Origin: CAVQEK01 sp963711495
Lineage (GTDB): Bacteria; Bacteroidota; Bacteroidia; Cytophagales; Cyclobacteriaceae
Direction: 5' to 3'
DNA: 64,000 bases
NCBI GenBank assembly: GCA_963711495.1
Contig: CAVQEK010000004.1
Span: 2,170,001 to 2,234,000 of the forward strand
Below the pieces are notes generated by a model, which was not told the origin of the DNA, did not search any database, and saw nothing but the letters and a program-made list of their open reading frames with translations. Below, piece by piece: positions 8,515 to 16,735 of the stretch. Each line of letters begins with the position of its first letter. Positions within the stretch are counted from its first letter, which is position 1. The translations under genes were made by a program, and so were the position numbers.

Positions 8515-8642
8515 TGGCTGTAGGGGAAGGATTCGAACCTTCATGAAGCAGTTAGCCGTATGCCTGATCAACACATACGATTTATCCCACGATCTCCACC
8601 CCCGGGACAGGAGGGCATGTCTGCCAGTTTCATCACCCTACA
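8515..8642 (-). tRNA. atypical tRNA-like gene with 56-nt variable region, apparent anticodon GUC
   Basis: The minus strand folds with a perfect 7-bp acceptor (TGTAGGG 8642-8636 with CCCTACA 8525-8519). The D-arm is Leu/Ser-like (ATG/CAT stem, GG and A21 present). The T-arm is perfect (GAAGG-TTCGAAT-CCTTC) and GCCA is encoded (8518-8515). Between them an anticodon arm CCCTC-CTGTCCC-GGGGG gives anticodon GTC with T33, but position 37 is C, where purine is usual. A 56-nt variable region follows, containing a CGTATG/CATACG hairpin. Ordinary class II tRNAs have 10-24 nt there. G34-U35-C36, C38 and G73 agree with tRNA-Asp identity, while the D-arm looks like tRNA-Leu. It may be a real divergent tRNA, a decayed copy, or a gene with an intervening sequence. 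Confidence 0.6.
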
Positions 8643-8877
8643 ATATTACAATAAGTATTTCGACAAATTTAATCATATTGCCCTAATATTAAAAATTATT
8701 CAATAAATTTGCATAAAAATTACATATTCGATTAAATATATCAAAATGTATTGACTAATTGATAACAGAGCTAAGTCTGACCACTGGATATTGCGAAATT
8801 TCCAATACATTTTTCTGTCCGAAATGTTGAAAATAAGACGTCCAGGCTTGCTAATCGGGGACGTTCATTATTTTTCT

Positions 8878-8908
8878 TTTGCTTAAGCCATAATATGTTC
8901 TATTTTTG
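8878..8908 (+). promoter_or_regulatory. sucD promoter (Bacteroidota type)
   Basis: TTTG at 8878-8881, 19 bases, then TATTTTTG at 8901-8908: an excellent fit to the phylum's -33 TTTG / -7 TAnnTTTG housekeeping promoter. The start codon follows 16 bases later, so the leader is very short. Confidence 0.75.
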
Positions 8909-8924
8909 CCCAAAATAGTTAAAA

Positions 8925-9797
8925 ATGAGTGTACTGGTAAATAAAAATTCTAAAGTCATTGTGCAAGGTTTTACTGGCTCTGAAGGAACCTTTCATGCTG
9001 CGCAAATGATTGATTATGGCACACAAGTAGTCGGTGGAGTTACGCCAGGGAAGGGGGGAACGGAACATCTCGAAAGACCTGTCTTTAACACCGTGGAGGA
9101 AGCTGTAAAAGTAACCGGAGCTGATGTTTCAGTTATATTTGTTCCTCCGGCCTTTGCAGCTGATGCAATTATGGAAGCAATTGATGCAGGCATAAAAGTA
9201 ATCGTTGCGATCACTGAAGGCATTCCAACCAGTGATATGATGGCGGTTAAGCACTATATGAAAGATAAAGAAGCGGTGTTGGTAGGGCCAAATTGTCCGG
9301 GTGTCATAACTCCCGGAGAAGCCAAAGTTGGCATTATGCCTGGTTTTATTCATCAAAAAGGAACAATAGGCATTGTATCCAGATCCGGCACTTTAACCTA
9401 TGAAGCAGTGGATCAGATTACAAAAGCGGGATTAGGTCAATCAACATGCATAGGTATTGGCGGTGATCCGATTATTGGTACAACAACCCTTGAAGCCGTA
9501 AAGTTACTCATGGCAGACCCTGAAACAGAAGGAGTGATCATGATTGGTGAAATTGGAGGAAGCATGGAATCTGATGCAGCGAAATGGATTGAAAAGAATG
9601 GGCACAAACCAGTAGTGGGTTTTATTGCGGGACAGACAGCTCCTCCCGGGCGTCGAATGGGGCACGCCGGGGCCATCATTGGCGGCGCAGCAGATACCGC
9701 ATCTGCCAAAATGAAGATCATGAAGGAATGTGGTATTCATGTGGTAGAATCACCGGCAGATATAGGAGCGACCATGTTAAAAGTATTGATGAATTAG
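8925..9797 (+). CDS. sucD: succinate--CoA ligase, ADP-forming, alpha subunit
   Basis: 290 residues, normal length. It catalyses the TCA-cycle step succinyl-CoA + ADP/GDP + Pi to succinate, with SucC as partner. The CoA-binding Rossmann domain carries GFTGSEGTFH near residue 17 and GGVTPGKGG. VGPNCPG and SRSGTLTYE lie in the middle. The ligase domain contains the phospho-histidine motif GHAGAI near residue 245. No sucC is adjacent, which is common in Bacteroidota, where the two subunit genes are often apart. It has its own promoter and a strong terminator, so it is monocistronic. Confidence 0.96.
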   Translation: MSVLVNKNSKVIVQGFTGSEGTFHAAQMIDYGTQVVGGVTPGKGGTEHLERPVFNTVEEAVKVTGADVSVIFVPPAFAADAIMEAIDAGIKVIVAITEGIPTSDMMAVKHYMKDKEAVLVGPNCPGVITPGEAKVGIMPGFIHQKGTIGIVSRSGTLTYEAVDQITKAGLGQSTCIGIGGDPIIGTTTLEAVKLLMADPETEGVIMIGEIGGSMESDAAKWIEKNGHKPVVGFIAGQTAPPGRRMGHAGAIIGGAADTASAKMKIMKECGIHVVESPADIGATMLKVLMN

Positions 9798-9817
9798 GAT
9801 TTTACCAGAAACGACAC

Positions 9818-9852
9818 AACGAGGGCCGCGATTACTAATCGCGGCCCTCGTT
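9818..9852. terminator. strong bidirectional terminator between sucD and rny
   Basis: Perfect 17-bp inverted repeat, AACGAGGGCCGCGATTA (9818-9834) and its complement (9836-9852), with one spacer base. It lies between the convergent sucD and rny genes. T-rich sequence is weak on both sides, but the GC-rich stem is exceptionally stable. Confidence 0.8.
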
Positions 9853-9880
9853 GCTAAAAATAAACTAAACAGTATTTGGT

Positions 9881-11443
9881 TTATTTGGCAAATGCGACAG
9901 AACGCATTTCCCGAATGACCGTAACTTTTATTTGCCCTGGATATTGCATGTCCTTTTCGATTTTTTGAGATATATCGAATGATAATTGACTGGCGTTAGC
10001 ATCAGTGACGACTTCCGAATCCACAATTACACGCAATTCTCTGCCGGCCTGAATGGCAAAACATTTATTGACACCTTCGAAACTCAAGGCCAATTCCTCC
10101 AAGTCTTTCAGTCTTTTAAGATAGGATTCCATGATTTCACGGCGTGCTCCTGGTCTCGATCCGGAAATGGCATCACATGATTGAATAATCGGTGATATCA
10201 GTGCGGTCATTTCAACTTCATCATGATGGGCCCCAATGGCATTGCAGACATCTTTATGTTCATTGTATTTTTTGGCTAACTCCATTCCCAGCAGGGCATG
10301 AGGAATTTCCGGTTCCTCCGGCCAAACTTTGCCAATATCATGTAAAAGACCAGCCCGTTTTGCATGTTTGGCATTCAGTCCAAGTTCCGCGGCCATCGTA
10401 GCACAAAGCTTGGCGACTTCACGAGAATGTTGCAACAGATTTTGGCCGTAAGATGATCGGAAGCGCATTCTGCCGATTAATTTGATTAATTCGGGGTGCA
10501 GGCCATGAATGCCAAGGTCGATGGCTGTGCGTTCACCAATCTCGATGATTTCTTCTTCGATATTCTTGGTGGTTTTTTCCACGATCTCTTCTATTCGGGC
10601 CGGGTGTATACGGCCGTCAGTCACTAACCGATGAAGTGAAAGTCTGGCTATTTCTCTTCTAACCGGATCAAACCCTGAAATGATAATCGCTTCAGGGGTA
10701 TCGTCTACAATAATTTCGATGCCAGTTGCCGCTTCCAAAGCCCTAATATTTCGGCCCTCGCGACCAATAATTTTTCCTTTGATATCATCACTCTCAATGT
10801 TAAACACAGAAACACAGTTTTCTATCGCATTTTCTGTTGCTGTACGTTGAATTGTTTCTATGACTATTTTTTTCGCTTCCTTGGTGGCGGTCAGTTTAGC
10901 TTCTTCCACAATCTCCTTAATATTAGAAGAAGCTTTGGAACGGGCCTCATCTTTCAGGGCCTCGATCAATTGATCACGGGCCTCATCGATGGAAAGATTG
11001 GCTATTTTTTCCAGGGCAGTTACTTGTTCTAATTTGATTTTTTCCAGGTCACTTTTTCTTTTGTTAACAATTTCGAGCTGAGCAGATAGATTTTCTTTCA
11101 TGCTCTCCATTTCATCTTCTTTTCTTTTGACCTGTTCGATTTGTTTGGAAAGAGTCTGTTCTTTTTGTTTCAGTTTATTTTCATTCTGAATGATCTGATT
11201 CTTTTTTCTGCCGGCCTCTTCTTCAAACTCAGATTTTAGTTTAAGTAATTTTTCTTTGGCTTCCAGAATTTTATCTTTCTTGATGGATTCGGCCTGCATT
11301 TCGGCCTCTTTGATCAGCATTTCAGCTTTTTCCTGTGCTTTTTTTTCTTCGCGATTGAAGACTTTCCGGAGGAGATAATATCCTGCAAATACCCCCATCA
11401 TCAATGCCACTATGGCGATGATGATCATTGAAACTAATTCCAT
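9881..11443 (-). CDS. rny: ribonuclease Y
   Basis: 520 residues. RNase Y is a membrane-anchored endoribonuclease that starts mRNA decay. It has one N-terminal transmembrane helix (about 5-25) and a long charged coiled coil rich in Lys/Glu (about 30-200). A KH RNA-binding domain follows (about 205-270, IIGREGRNIRALE), then an HD phosphohydrolase domain with HSREVAKL and LLHDIGK supplying the metal ligands, and a C-terminal domain ending in REMRSVAFAK. It is the last gene of a probable pheT-coiled coil-zapA-rny unit, 67 bp after zapA. Confidence 0.95.
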   Translation of the reverse strand: MELVSMIIIAIVALMMGVFAGYYLLRKVFNREEKKAQEKAEMLIKEAEMQAESIKKDKILEAKEKLLKLKSEFEEEAGRKKNQIIQNENKLKQKEQTLSKQIEQVKRKEDEMESMKENLSAQLEIVNKRKSDLEKIKLEQVTALEKIANLSIDEARDQLIEALKDEARSKASSNIKEIVEEAKLTATKEAKKIVIETIQRTATENAIENCVSVFNIESDDIKGKIIGREGRNIRALEAATGIEIIVDDTPEAIIISGFDPVRREIARLSLHRLVTDGRIHPARIEEIVEKTTKNIEEEIIEIGERTAIDLGIHGLHPELIKLIGRMRFRSSYGQNLLQHSREVAKLCATMAAELGLNAKHAKRAGLLHDIGKVWPEEPEIPHALLGMELAKKYNEHKDVCNAIGAHHDEVEMTALISPIIQSCDAISGSRPGARREIMESYLKRLKDLEELALSFEGVNKCFAIQAGRELRVIVDSEVVTDANASQLSFDISQKIEKDMQYPGQIKVTVIREMRSVAFAK

Positions 11444-11510
11444 AATTCCCTATTTATATATTTAAATTGGGGAGATCTGAGAGGCTGCTAATATTGGAAA
11501 GGCTAAAAAA

Positions 11511-11801
11511 TTATTGATCTAAATCTTGTGAGATCAATCTGTTGAGATAAATGATTTTATCAATGGCTGTTTCTCCAACATTGTTCTGACTGGCTTCTGA
11601 TTGCAGTTTTTCAAATAGGCTATCAAAGGCGACCATGGCTAGCAGGTCTTGTTTATCATCAATTCCGAATTGGTCTCTGTAAAGTTTTAATTTTTCATTG
11701 ATTTTTTTCCCAGCCAGTCTGATTCGTTCTTCATCTGCAGCATCAACCTTCATAGGGTATTCCCTGTCGGCTATTTTTATTTTTATCGAGAGTTCTTCCA
11801 T
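11511..11801 (-). CDS. zapA: cell division protein ZapA
   Basis: 96 residues, matching ZapA length. An N-terminal beta region (SIKIKIADREYPMKVDAADEE, family pattern I.G..Y.l....EE..vr.aa..in) is followed by a C-terminal coiled coil that dimerises the protein. ZapA crosslinks FtsZ filaments at the division ring. It lies 27 bp after a small coiled-coil protein that may be its partner. Confidence 0.85.
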   Translation of the reverse strand: MEELSIKIKIADREYPMKVDAADEERIRLAGKKINEKLKLYRDQFGIDDKQDLLAMVAFDSLFEKLQSEASQNNVGETAIDKIIYLNRLISQDLDQ

Positions 11802-11828
11802 CCCGGAAATTAATAAATAATTATTGGT

Positions 11829-12125
11829 TTACTTGGTTAATTGTTTTATACATTTATCAATTTCCCTGATATATTCATTTATTTTGCTTTTAACCTCTTT
11901 GGCCTCGTGTTCTCCCACGTTTATACTATCCACAATAGTACTAATTTTAATTTTATTATGAAAGTCATTGAGTTGGTGATCTTTGGAATTCAGGATGGAC
12001 TTCAGTTCTTGATTTTCCAGCTTTAGGGTATCGTTTTCTTTTCTGACAGTTTGATACTGCGAAAGCAATAATCTGATCTTTCTTTCCAGTGATTGAAGTT
12101 CCGTATTTAACCGGTCCCTATTCAT
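11829..12125 (-). CDS. small coiled-coil protein, possible ZapB-like partner
   Basis: 98 residues, almost entirely predicted coiled coil (heptads across about 5-55 and 70-98), with no signal peptide or membrane segment. It lies 3 bp after pheT and just before zapA, a conserved position in Bacteroidota for an uncharacterised coiled-coil protein. A ZapB-like role bridging ZapA rings is suggested only by neighbourhood and architecture. Tropomyosin-like low complexity makes a sequence match untrustworthy. Confidence 0.75.
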   Translation of the reverse strand: MNRDRLNTELQSLERKIRLLLSQYQTVRKENDTLKLENQELKSILNSKDHQLNDFHNKIKISTIVDSINVGEHEAKEVKSKINEYIREIDKCIKQLTK

Positions 12126-12128
12126 GTT

Positions 12129-14546
12129 TTATTTCCTGATTACAGCTCCTAATTTAGATTCAAAAAGTTCCATCAACCGTTTCATAGTCTTTTCAATAGC
12201 CCGATCGGTTAAGGTTTTGTGCTCGTCCTGCAATATAAAACTTAAAGCATACGCTTTTTTATCTTTTTCAATGTTTTCTCCTACATAGTAATCAAAAACA
12301 TTTACATTTTTCAATATTCCCTTAAATTCCTTTTCCTGAGTGATGGTCCTGATTTGTTCAAAAGTAATTTTTTTATCAATTACCAGGGAAAGATCACGAC
12401 GTACTTCAGGAAACTTAGAGATTTCTTTGACAATGAATTCTTTTTGTATATTGGAGAGTAACCAATCGAAGTCAATTTCGGCAAAGAAAACTTCTTGTGA
12501 CACGCCGGTTAATTTTGTAATTTTTTTATTTAATTGTCCCAGTCTTGCAATGACAGTACGCGCATTAAAAATTCTCAAACCACTTTGAAAAAGGGCATCT
12601 CCAAAAATTTCTATTTGGTGATCATCCGTTTTGAATTTATTGATAATTTTAAGAATCTCAGCATAAAAATCGTGGAATTTTAATTTTCTATTTTCATTAT
12701 TCCAATTTTCCTTTTCATAATTGCCTGTTGCCCAAACACCCAAGCCGAATCTTTCTACATAACGATTATCTTGCCAGCGATAAGTCTTGCCAAATTCGTA
12801 TAATTTAAGGTCTTTCTGGCGATGATTGATATTGTAAGCAATGACTTCAAGGCCGGTAAATAACAATGATTGTCTCATTACCCCAAGGTCTTCACTTAAT
12901 TTGTTGAGAATATTAACGTCATTTTCCGGATTGAAAGCACCGGACTTTTCCGTATAAAATGTTTTTGTCAATGAATTGGTAATAATCTCGTAATACCCAT
13001 TGGCCGAAAGTGTTTGCGCTATTTTGTATTGTTCCTGATCGCGATCAGTTGATGGAAATTCAGCTAAATATTCACTTGAAACGTTTTCTGGTATTTCAAC
13101 ATTTTCATAACCATAAATACGCAGAATTTCTTCAGCAATGTCAGCTTCACGCGTCACGTCTGCTCGATAGGGAGGGACAGAAGCAATAAAAGTATCTTCG
13201 CCGATGTCCTGAATATCAATATCCAATAATTTCAGAATTTTAAAAATAGTCGGTTCCGGGATTGCCTTACCTATCAATTTGCGAACACGTTTTAAGGAGA
13301 CGTTTACGTGTTGGTTCTCAATTTTTCTTGGATAAACATCTATAATTTCCGATGAAATATTACCTCCTGCCAGTGTTTTGATAAGCATGGTTGCCCGTTT
13401 CAGCGCAAAGACTGTATTGTTCGGATCTGTTCCTCTTTCGAATCTGAAAGCGGCATCGGTTTTCAGGTCATGTTGTTGCGCGGTTTTGCGAATGTAATCC
13501 GGAGAAAAGTAGGCGCTTTCCAGAAAAATATTTTTTGAGCCTTCCGTAACGCCTGAATGTAAGCCACCGAAAACACCGGCAATACACATACCTTCTTGGG
13601 CATCGCAGATCATGAGGTCATTGTCGTATAAAGTTCTCTTTTTTTCGTCCAGTGTTGTAAAAAGGCTGCCTGCAGGTAAGGTTTTCACAATTACCTTACT
13701 GCCCTTAATCTTGTCTGCATCAAAAGCGTGCAATGGTTGACCCAATTCATGAAGGACAAAGTTGGTAACGTCTACAACATTATTAATGGGTAATTGTCCT
13801 ATCGCCAGCAATTTTTGCTTGAGCCAATCCGGTGAATCTTTGATGGCCACCCCACTTATTGTAATGCCGGAATAACGAGGGCAGGCATCTTCATTCTCAA
13901 CGATGATTTCAACAGGATTGTCGTTATTGTCAATTTTGAAATCCGAAATATCAGGTAAATTGACCGGCCTGTCAAGCAAAGCCTTGATGTCCCGGGCTAC
14001 GCCAATATGCGATGTGGCATCAGAACGATTGGGGGTCAAGCCAATTTCCATGACCACGTCATCCTCAAAATTGAAGTATTCTTTGGCGGGAGTTCCGTTA
14101 GGCAGCGAGGTTGTCAGCACCATGATCCCTTCATGATTAGGACTTAGTCCTAATTCATCAGGAGCACATATCATTCCTTCAGAAACCTCCCCCCTGATTT
14201 TGGCTTTATTGATCTTGAATTCGTTACCATTGAATGGAAACAGAGTTGTTCCGACAGTGGCTACCAAAACTTTCTGGCCTTCCGCTACATTGGGGGCGCC
14301 GCATACAATTGGAACAGGTTGGCCGTTACCAATATCAACTGTGGTAGTGCTTAGTTTGTCGGCATTTGGATGTTTCCGACAAGTCAGGACTTCCCCAATC
14401 ACCACCCCCCTCAAACCACCTTTTATTGCTTCAATTTTTTCAATGCCTTCCACCTCCAATCCGCACATTGTGAGCATATGGGCCAATTCTTCAGGGCTTT
14501 CTTTGATTTCAATATAATCTTTTAACCAATTGAGGGAAATTTTCAT
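12129..14546 (-). CDS. pheT: phenylalanine--tRNA ligase beta subunit
   Basis: 805 residues, full length. It forms the alpha2beta2 PheRS that charges tRNA-Phe. An N-terminal EMAP/OB tRNA-binding domain (about 40-155, VVIGEVLTCRKHPNADKL, PIVCGAPN) is followed by the B3/4 editing domain (about 210-390), B5 domain (about 405-475), the catalytic-like core, and a C-terminal ferredoxin-fold anticodon-binding domain (about 710-803, SKFPEVRRDLSLVID). pheS is not adjacent. It starts the unit that continues into the coiled-coil gene, zapA and rny. Confidence 0.96.
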   Translation of the reverse strand: MKISLNWLKDYIEIKESPEELAHMLTMCGLEVEGIEKIEAIKGGLRGVVIGEVLTCRKHPNADKLSTTTVDIGNGQPVPIVCGAPNVAEGQKVLVATVGTTLFPFNGNEFKINKAKIRGEVSEGMICAPDELGLSPNHEGIMVLTTSLPNGTPAKEYFNFEDDVVMEIGLTPNRSDATSHIGVARDIKALLDRPVNLPDISDFKIDNNDNPVEIIVENEDACPRYSGITISGVAIKDSPDWLKQKLLAIGQLPINNVVDVTNFVLHELGQPLHAFDADKIKGSKVIVKTLPAGSLFTTLDEKKRTLYDNDLMICDAQEGMCIAGVFGGLHSGVTEGSKNIFLESAYFSPDYIRKTAQQHDLKTDAAFRFERGTDPNNTVFALKRATMLIKTLAGGNISSEIIDVYPRKIENQHVNVSLKRVRKLIGKAIPEPTIFKILKLLDIDIQDIGEDTFIASVPPYRADVTREADIAEEILRIYGYENVEIPENVSSEYLAEFPSTDRDQEQYKIAQTLSANGYYEIITNSLTKTFYTEKSGAFNPENDVNILNKLSEDLGVMRQSLLFTGLEVIAYNINHRQKDLKLYEFGKTYRWQDNRYVERFGLGVWATGNYEKENWNNENRKLKFHDFYAEILKIINKFKTDDHQIEIFGDALFQSGLRIFNARTVIARLGQLNKKITKLTGVSQEVFFAEIDFDWLLSNIQKEFIVKEISKFPEVRRDLSLVIDKKITFEQIRTITQEKEFKGILKNVNVFDYYVGENIEKDKKAYALSFILQDEHKTLTDRAIEKTMKRLMELFESKLGAVIRK

Positions 14547-14660
14547 TGCGTGTTAATCAATCCAAAAATTGTATACAACATTCCCCCCCAAAACCAAACT
14601 GGCTTAGGGGAGGGAATCGAAAAGCGCTTTTTATTTGCGGACTATTTCTTTAAGATTTGG

Positions 14661-14692
14661 CAAAAATAATATATTCCCCATATTACGGCGAA
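14661..14692 (-). promoter_or_regulatory. probable promoter of the pheT operon
   Basis: Read on the minus strand: TTCG (14692-14689), 20 bases, TATTTTTG (14668-14661). The -7 element fits TAnnTTTG exactly and the -33 element has one mismatch to TTTG. It would give a leader of about 100 nt, containing the palindrome AAAAGCGCTTTT near 14619-14630, before the pheT ATG at 14546. Confidence 0.5.
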
Positions 14693-14694
14693 TA

Positions 14695-15315
14695 CTATGG
14701 ATGATTTTCAAATTTTTTTTCTCCGGCTTTTATCCGAACAGGCAGTTTGTTTTCTTTTGGTGGTATGGGGCAATAATAGTGGTGGTTGTATGCACAGTAA
14801 GGATTATAAGCTTTGTTGAAATCGATCTCGATATATTCATCATTGATTACAGTGGGTTCTACATATCGGCCCGCGCCATACGTTTCATCTGCGCTGGTGG
14901 CATCATAAAATGGAATGAATAAATAGTTTTCATCGACACCACTATCTGGTTTAAGGACCAATAGTCTGCAGGGTTTATCATCAATTTGAAAGTTGGCATA
15001 CCCGTATTTTCGAAAGGTTTCACTGGTACTGTCCGACATCTGCAGGTTTACTTTTTCAAATTCGGGCAACAATTCTACCTTGGCTTTCACACGATATTTT
15101 GGCTCAACCGGATAATATTGCAATCCTTCGAAGGTCAATTTTTCATCGTCTGAAAGTGGAGATTGATCATCAGTGCGAAAAACTTCGTCTTTGGCCAAGC
15201 GTTGGTCTTCAATTTTTTGCTCGTAGTTATTAACATTACGCTTGCCGATGAATGCATAAACAAACACACCGATTATGGCAACGATAATTACATAAATAAA
15301 ATATCTGAGTTTCAT
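14695..15315 (-). CDS. DUF1684 domain-containing membrane-anchored protein
   Basis: 206 residues with one N-terminal transmembrane anchor (about 4-24) and a DUF1684 domain in the rest. Recognisable family features are FIPFYDATSADETYGAGRY, the EIDFNKAYNPYCAYN segment and CPIPPKENKLPVRIKAGEK. The function of DUF1684 is unknown. The anchor places the domain on the periplasmic side. It stands alone between pheT and radC, both on the same strand. Confidence 0.88.
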   Translation of the reverse strand: MKLRYFIYVIIVAIIGVFVYAFIGKRNVNNYEQKIEDQRLAKDEVFRTDDQSPLSDDEKLTFEGLQYYPVEPKYRVKAKVELLPEFEKVNLQMSDSTSETFRKYGYANFQIDDKPCRLLVLKPDSGVDENYLFIPFYDATSADETYGAGRYVEPTVINDEYIEIDFNKAYNPYCAYNHHYYCPIPPKENKLPVRIKAGEKKFENHP

Positions 15316-15521
15316 GGTCTAAATATTTTTATTGAAAACATATTCAGCAATAAGGATTTCAACAAGTAATTATTTTGCATGCATTTCGGTGTTTTGTTCT
15401 CGTGTTATGCTCGTGTTATGTATACGACAATCGAGATGAACAGATGCTAAATGCGTCCTACAATAAGGCTATTTGGAAGATTTTTAACATTTTTTCACAA
15501 ATGAACGATGTTTTTTATTCA

Positions 15522-16217
15522 TTACATCATGCCTTCATCGGCAAAACTAAAATACTGATGATCTGTGAAAATGATATGATCGAGCACTGGTATTTCAAGC
15601 AATTTACCCGATTCTTTCATTTTTGAGGTGAGCTTAATATCAGCATCGCTCGGTTTGAGATTTCCGGAAGGATGGTTGTGAACTAAAATGATGGAAGATC
15701 CTAAATTGTCCAGCGCATGTTTAAAGATCACTTTGGGATCAGCCACAGTGCCGGATATACCACCGGTGCTAATCTGCTGTTTTTTTATTACCAGGTTAGC
15801 TCTATTTAAAATGACGATCCAAAATTCTTCCCTGATCTGATCAAGTAATTCCGGTTTCATCAGTTCGTATACGTCGGAAGAACTGGTGATCTTAGGTTTT
15901 TTGAGCGATTCCGTTTCTTTTCGTCTTCGGCCCAATTCCAGCGCACTGACGATCGTTATGGCCTTGGCTTCGCCAATCCCCTTAAATTTCATTAAATCTT
16001 TGACAGTCAATTTGGCAAGGGCATTCAGATCATTGTCAACCTGGTTTAAAATTAATTTAGCAAGGTCAACAGCGCTCAGCGATTTGGTTCCCGATCCCAG
16101 TAATATGCCGATTAATTCCGCATCCGTGAGGACCGATTTGCCTTTTAAAAGTAACTTTTCCCGTGGCCGATCTGCCTCGGCCCAACTTAGGATTTTAAGC
16201 CCCTGATAAGGTTCCAT
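15522..16217 (-). CDS. radC: RadC family protein (JAB/MPN metalloprotease fold)
   Basis: 231 residues from ATG 16217 (MEPYQGLKIL); the frame is open upstream but that extension is hydrophobic and overlaps the spacer. An N-terminal UPF0758 helix-hairpin-helix region (about 20-110, KFKGIGEAKA) precedes the JAB domain with the zinc motif VHNHPSG followed by PSDADIKLT. The role is uncertain. The old link to DNA repair is not supported, and the family is often tied to recombination or mobile elements. Here it sits in a housekeeping setting between rpsT and a DUF1684 gene. Confidence 0.92.
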   Translation of the reverse strand: MEPYQGLKILSWAEADRPREKLLLKGKSVLTDAELIGILLGSGTKSLSAVDLAKLILNQVDNDLNALAKLTVKDLMKFKGIGEAKAITIVSALELGRRRKETESLKKPKITSSSDVYELMKPELLDQIREEFWIVILNRANLVIKKQQISTGGISGTVADPKVIFKHALDNLGSSIILVHNHPSGNLKPSDADIKLTSKMKESGKLLEIPVLDHIIFTDHQYFSFADEGMM

Positions 16218-16261
16218 GGCAATTATTTGTTGGAAGAATTTAAAATAATTCCAAAAAATAA

Positions 16262-16294
16262 GAAAATAAAAAAACCCTGACAAAACTGACAGGG
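16262..16294 (-). terminator. rho-independent terminator of rpsT
   Basis: On the minus strand CCCTGTCAG-TTTT-GTCAGGG is followed by a run of seven T and more T-rich sequence (complement of 16262-16274). It lies 25 bp beyond the rpsT stop. Confidence 0.8.
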
Positions 16295-16318
16295 CCAAAT
16301 ATCTTAGCTATGAAATAT

Positions 16319-16576
16319 TTAAGCGTGGAGGCTATTCACAAATTTCTGTAATTTGGATTTGTTGTTGGCCGCTTTATTCTTATGGATCACATTATTTTTG
16401 GCAAGTTTATCGAGGATGCTGGCAACTTGCTGATATAATTCCTGCGCCTCTTTCTTGTCATGTGTCTTTCTCAGCTTTTTGAGGTAGGTTCTTGAAGTCT
16501 TCAATTGATACCTGTTTCTCAACCTTTTAGCTTCATTGGATCTGATTCTTTTTAATGCCGATTTATGATTTGCCAT
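16319..16576 (-). CDS. rpsT: 30S ribosomal protein S20
   Basis: 85 residues, normal length and composition for S20. It has the MANHKSALKRIRSNEAKR start and a Lys/Arg-rich three-helix body that binds 16S rRNA. It is monocistronic, with an identifiable promoter and a rho-independent terminator. Confidence 0.96.
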   Translation of the reverse strand: MANHKSALKRIRSNEAKRLRNRYQLKTSRTYLKKLRKTHDKKEAQELYQQVASILDKLAKNNVIHKNKAANNKSKLQKFVNSLHA

Positions 16577-16611
16577 AATATTAAGTAAATTCCGCTTTAA
16601 ATTTCAGGTCG

Positions 16612-16643
16612 CAAATGTAAATTGAAAAATCATCATACCCAAA
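16612..16643 (-). promoter_or_regulatory. rpsT promoter (Bacteroidota type)
   Basis: Minus strand TTTG (16643-16640), exactly 20 bases, TACATTTG (16619-16612): a full match to the TTTG / TAnnTTTG consensus, 36 bases before the start codon. Confidence 0.75.
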
Positions 16644-16735
16644 TATAAAATTGAGTTTTTACGATTGAAACGCAATATTCAAAAGCCTAACATCCATTCA
16701 TTTTTTTAAACATTCAAAAGTAAGAATAATATTCG

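Noticed and set aside
8483..8686. 67-codon plus-strand open frame across the tRNA-like gene
   Set aside because: It is the antisense of the tRNA-like structure (the GRIRTF pattern is a common shadow of T-arms) and starts in the G tract.
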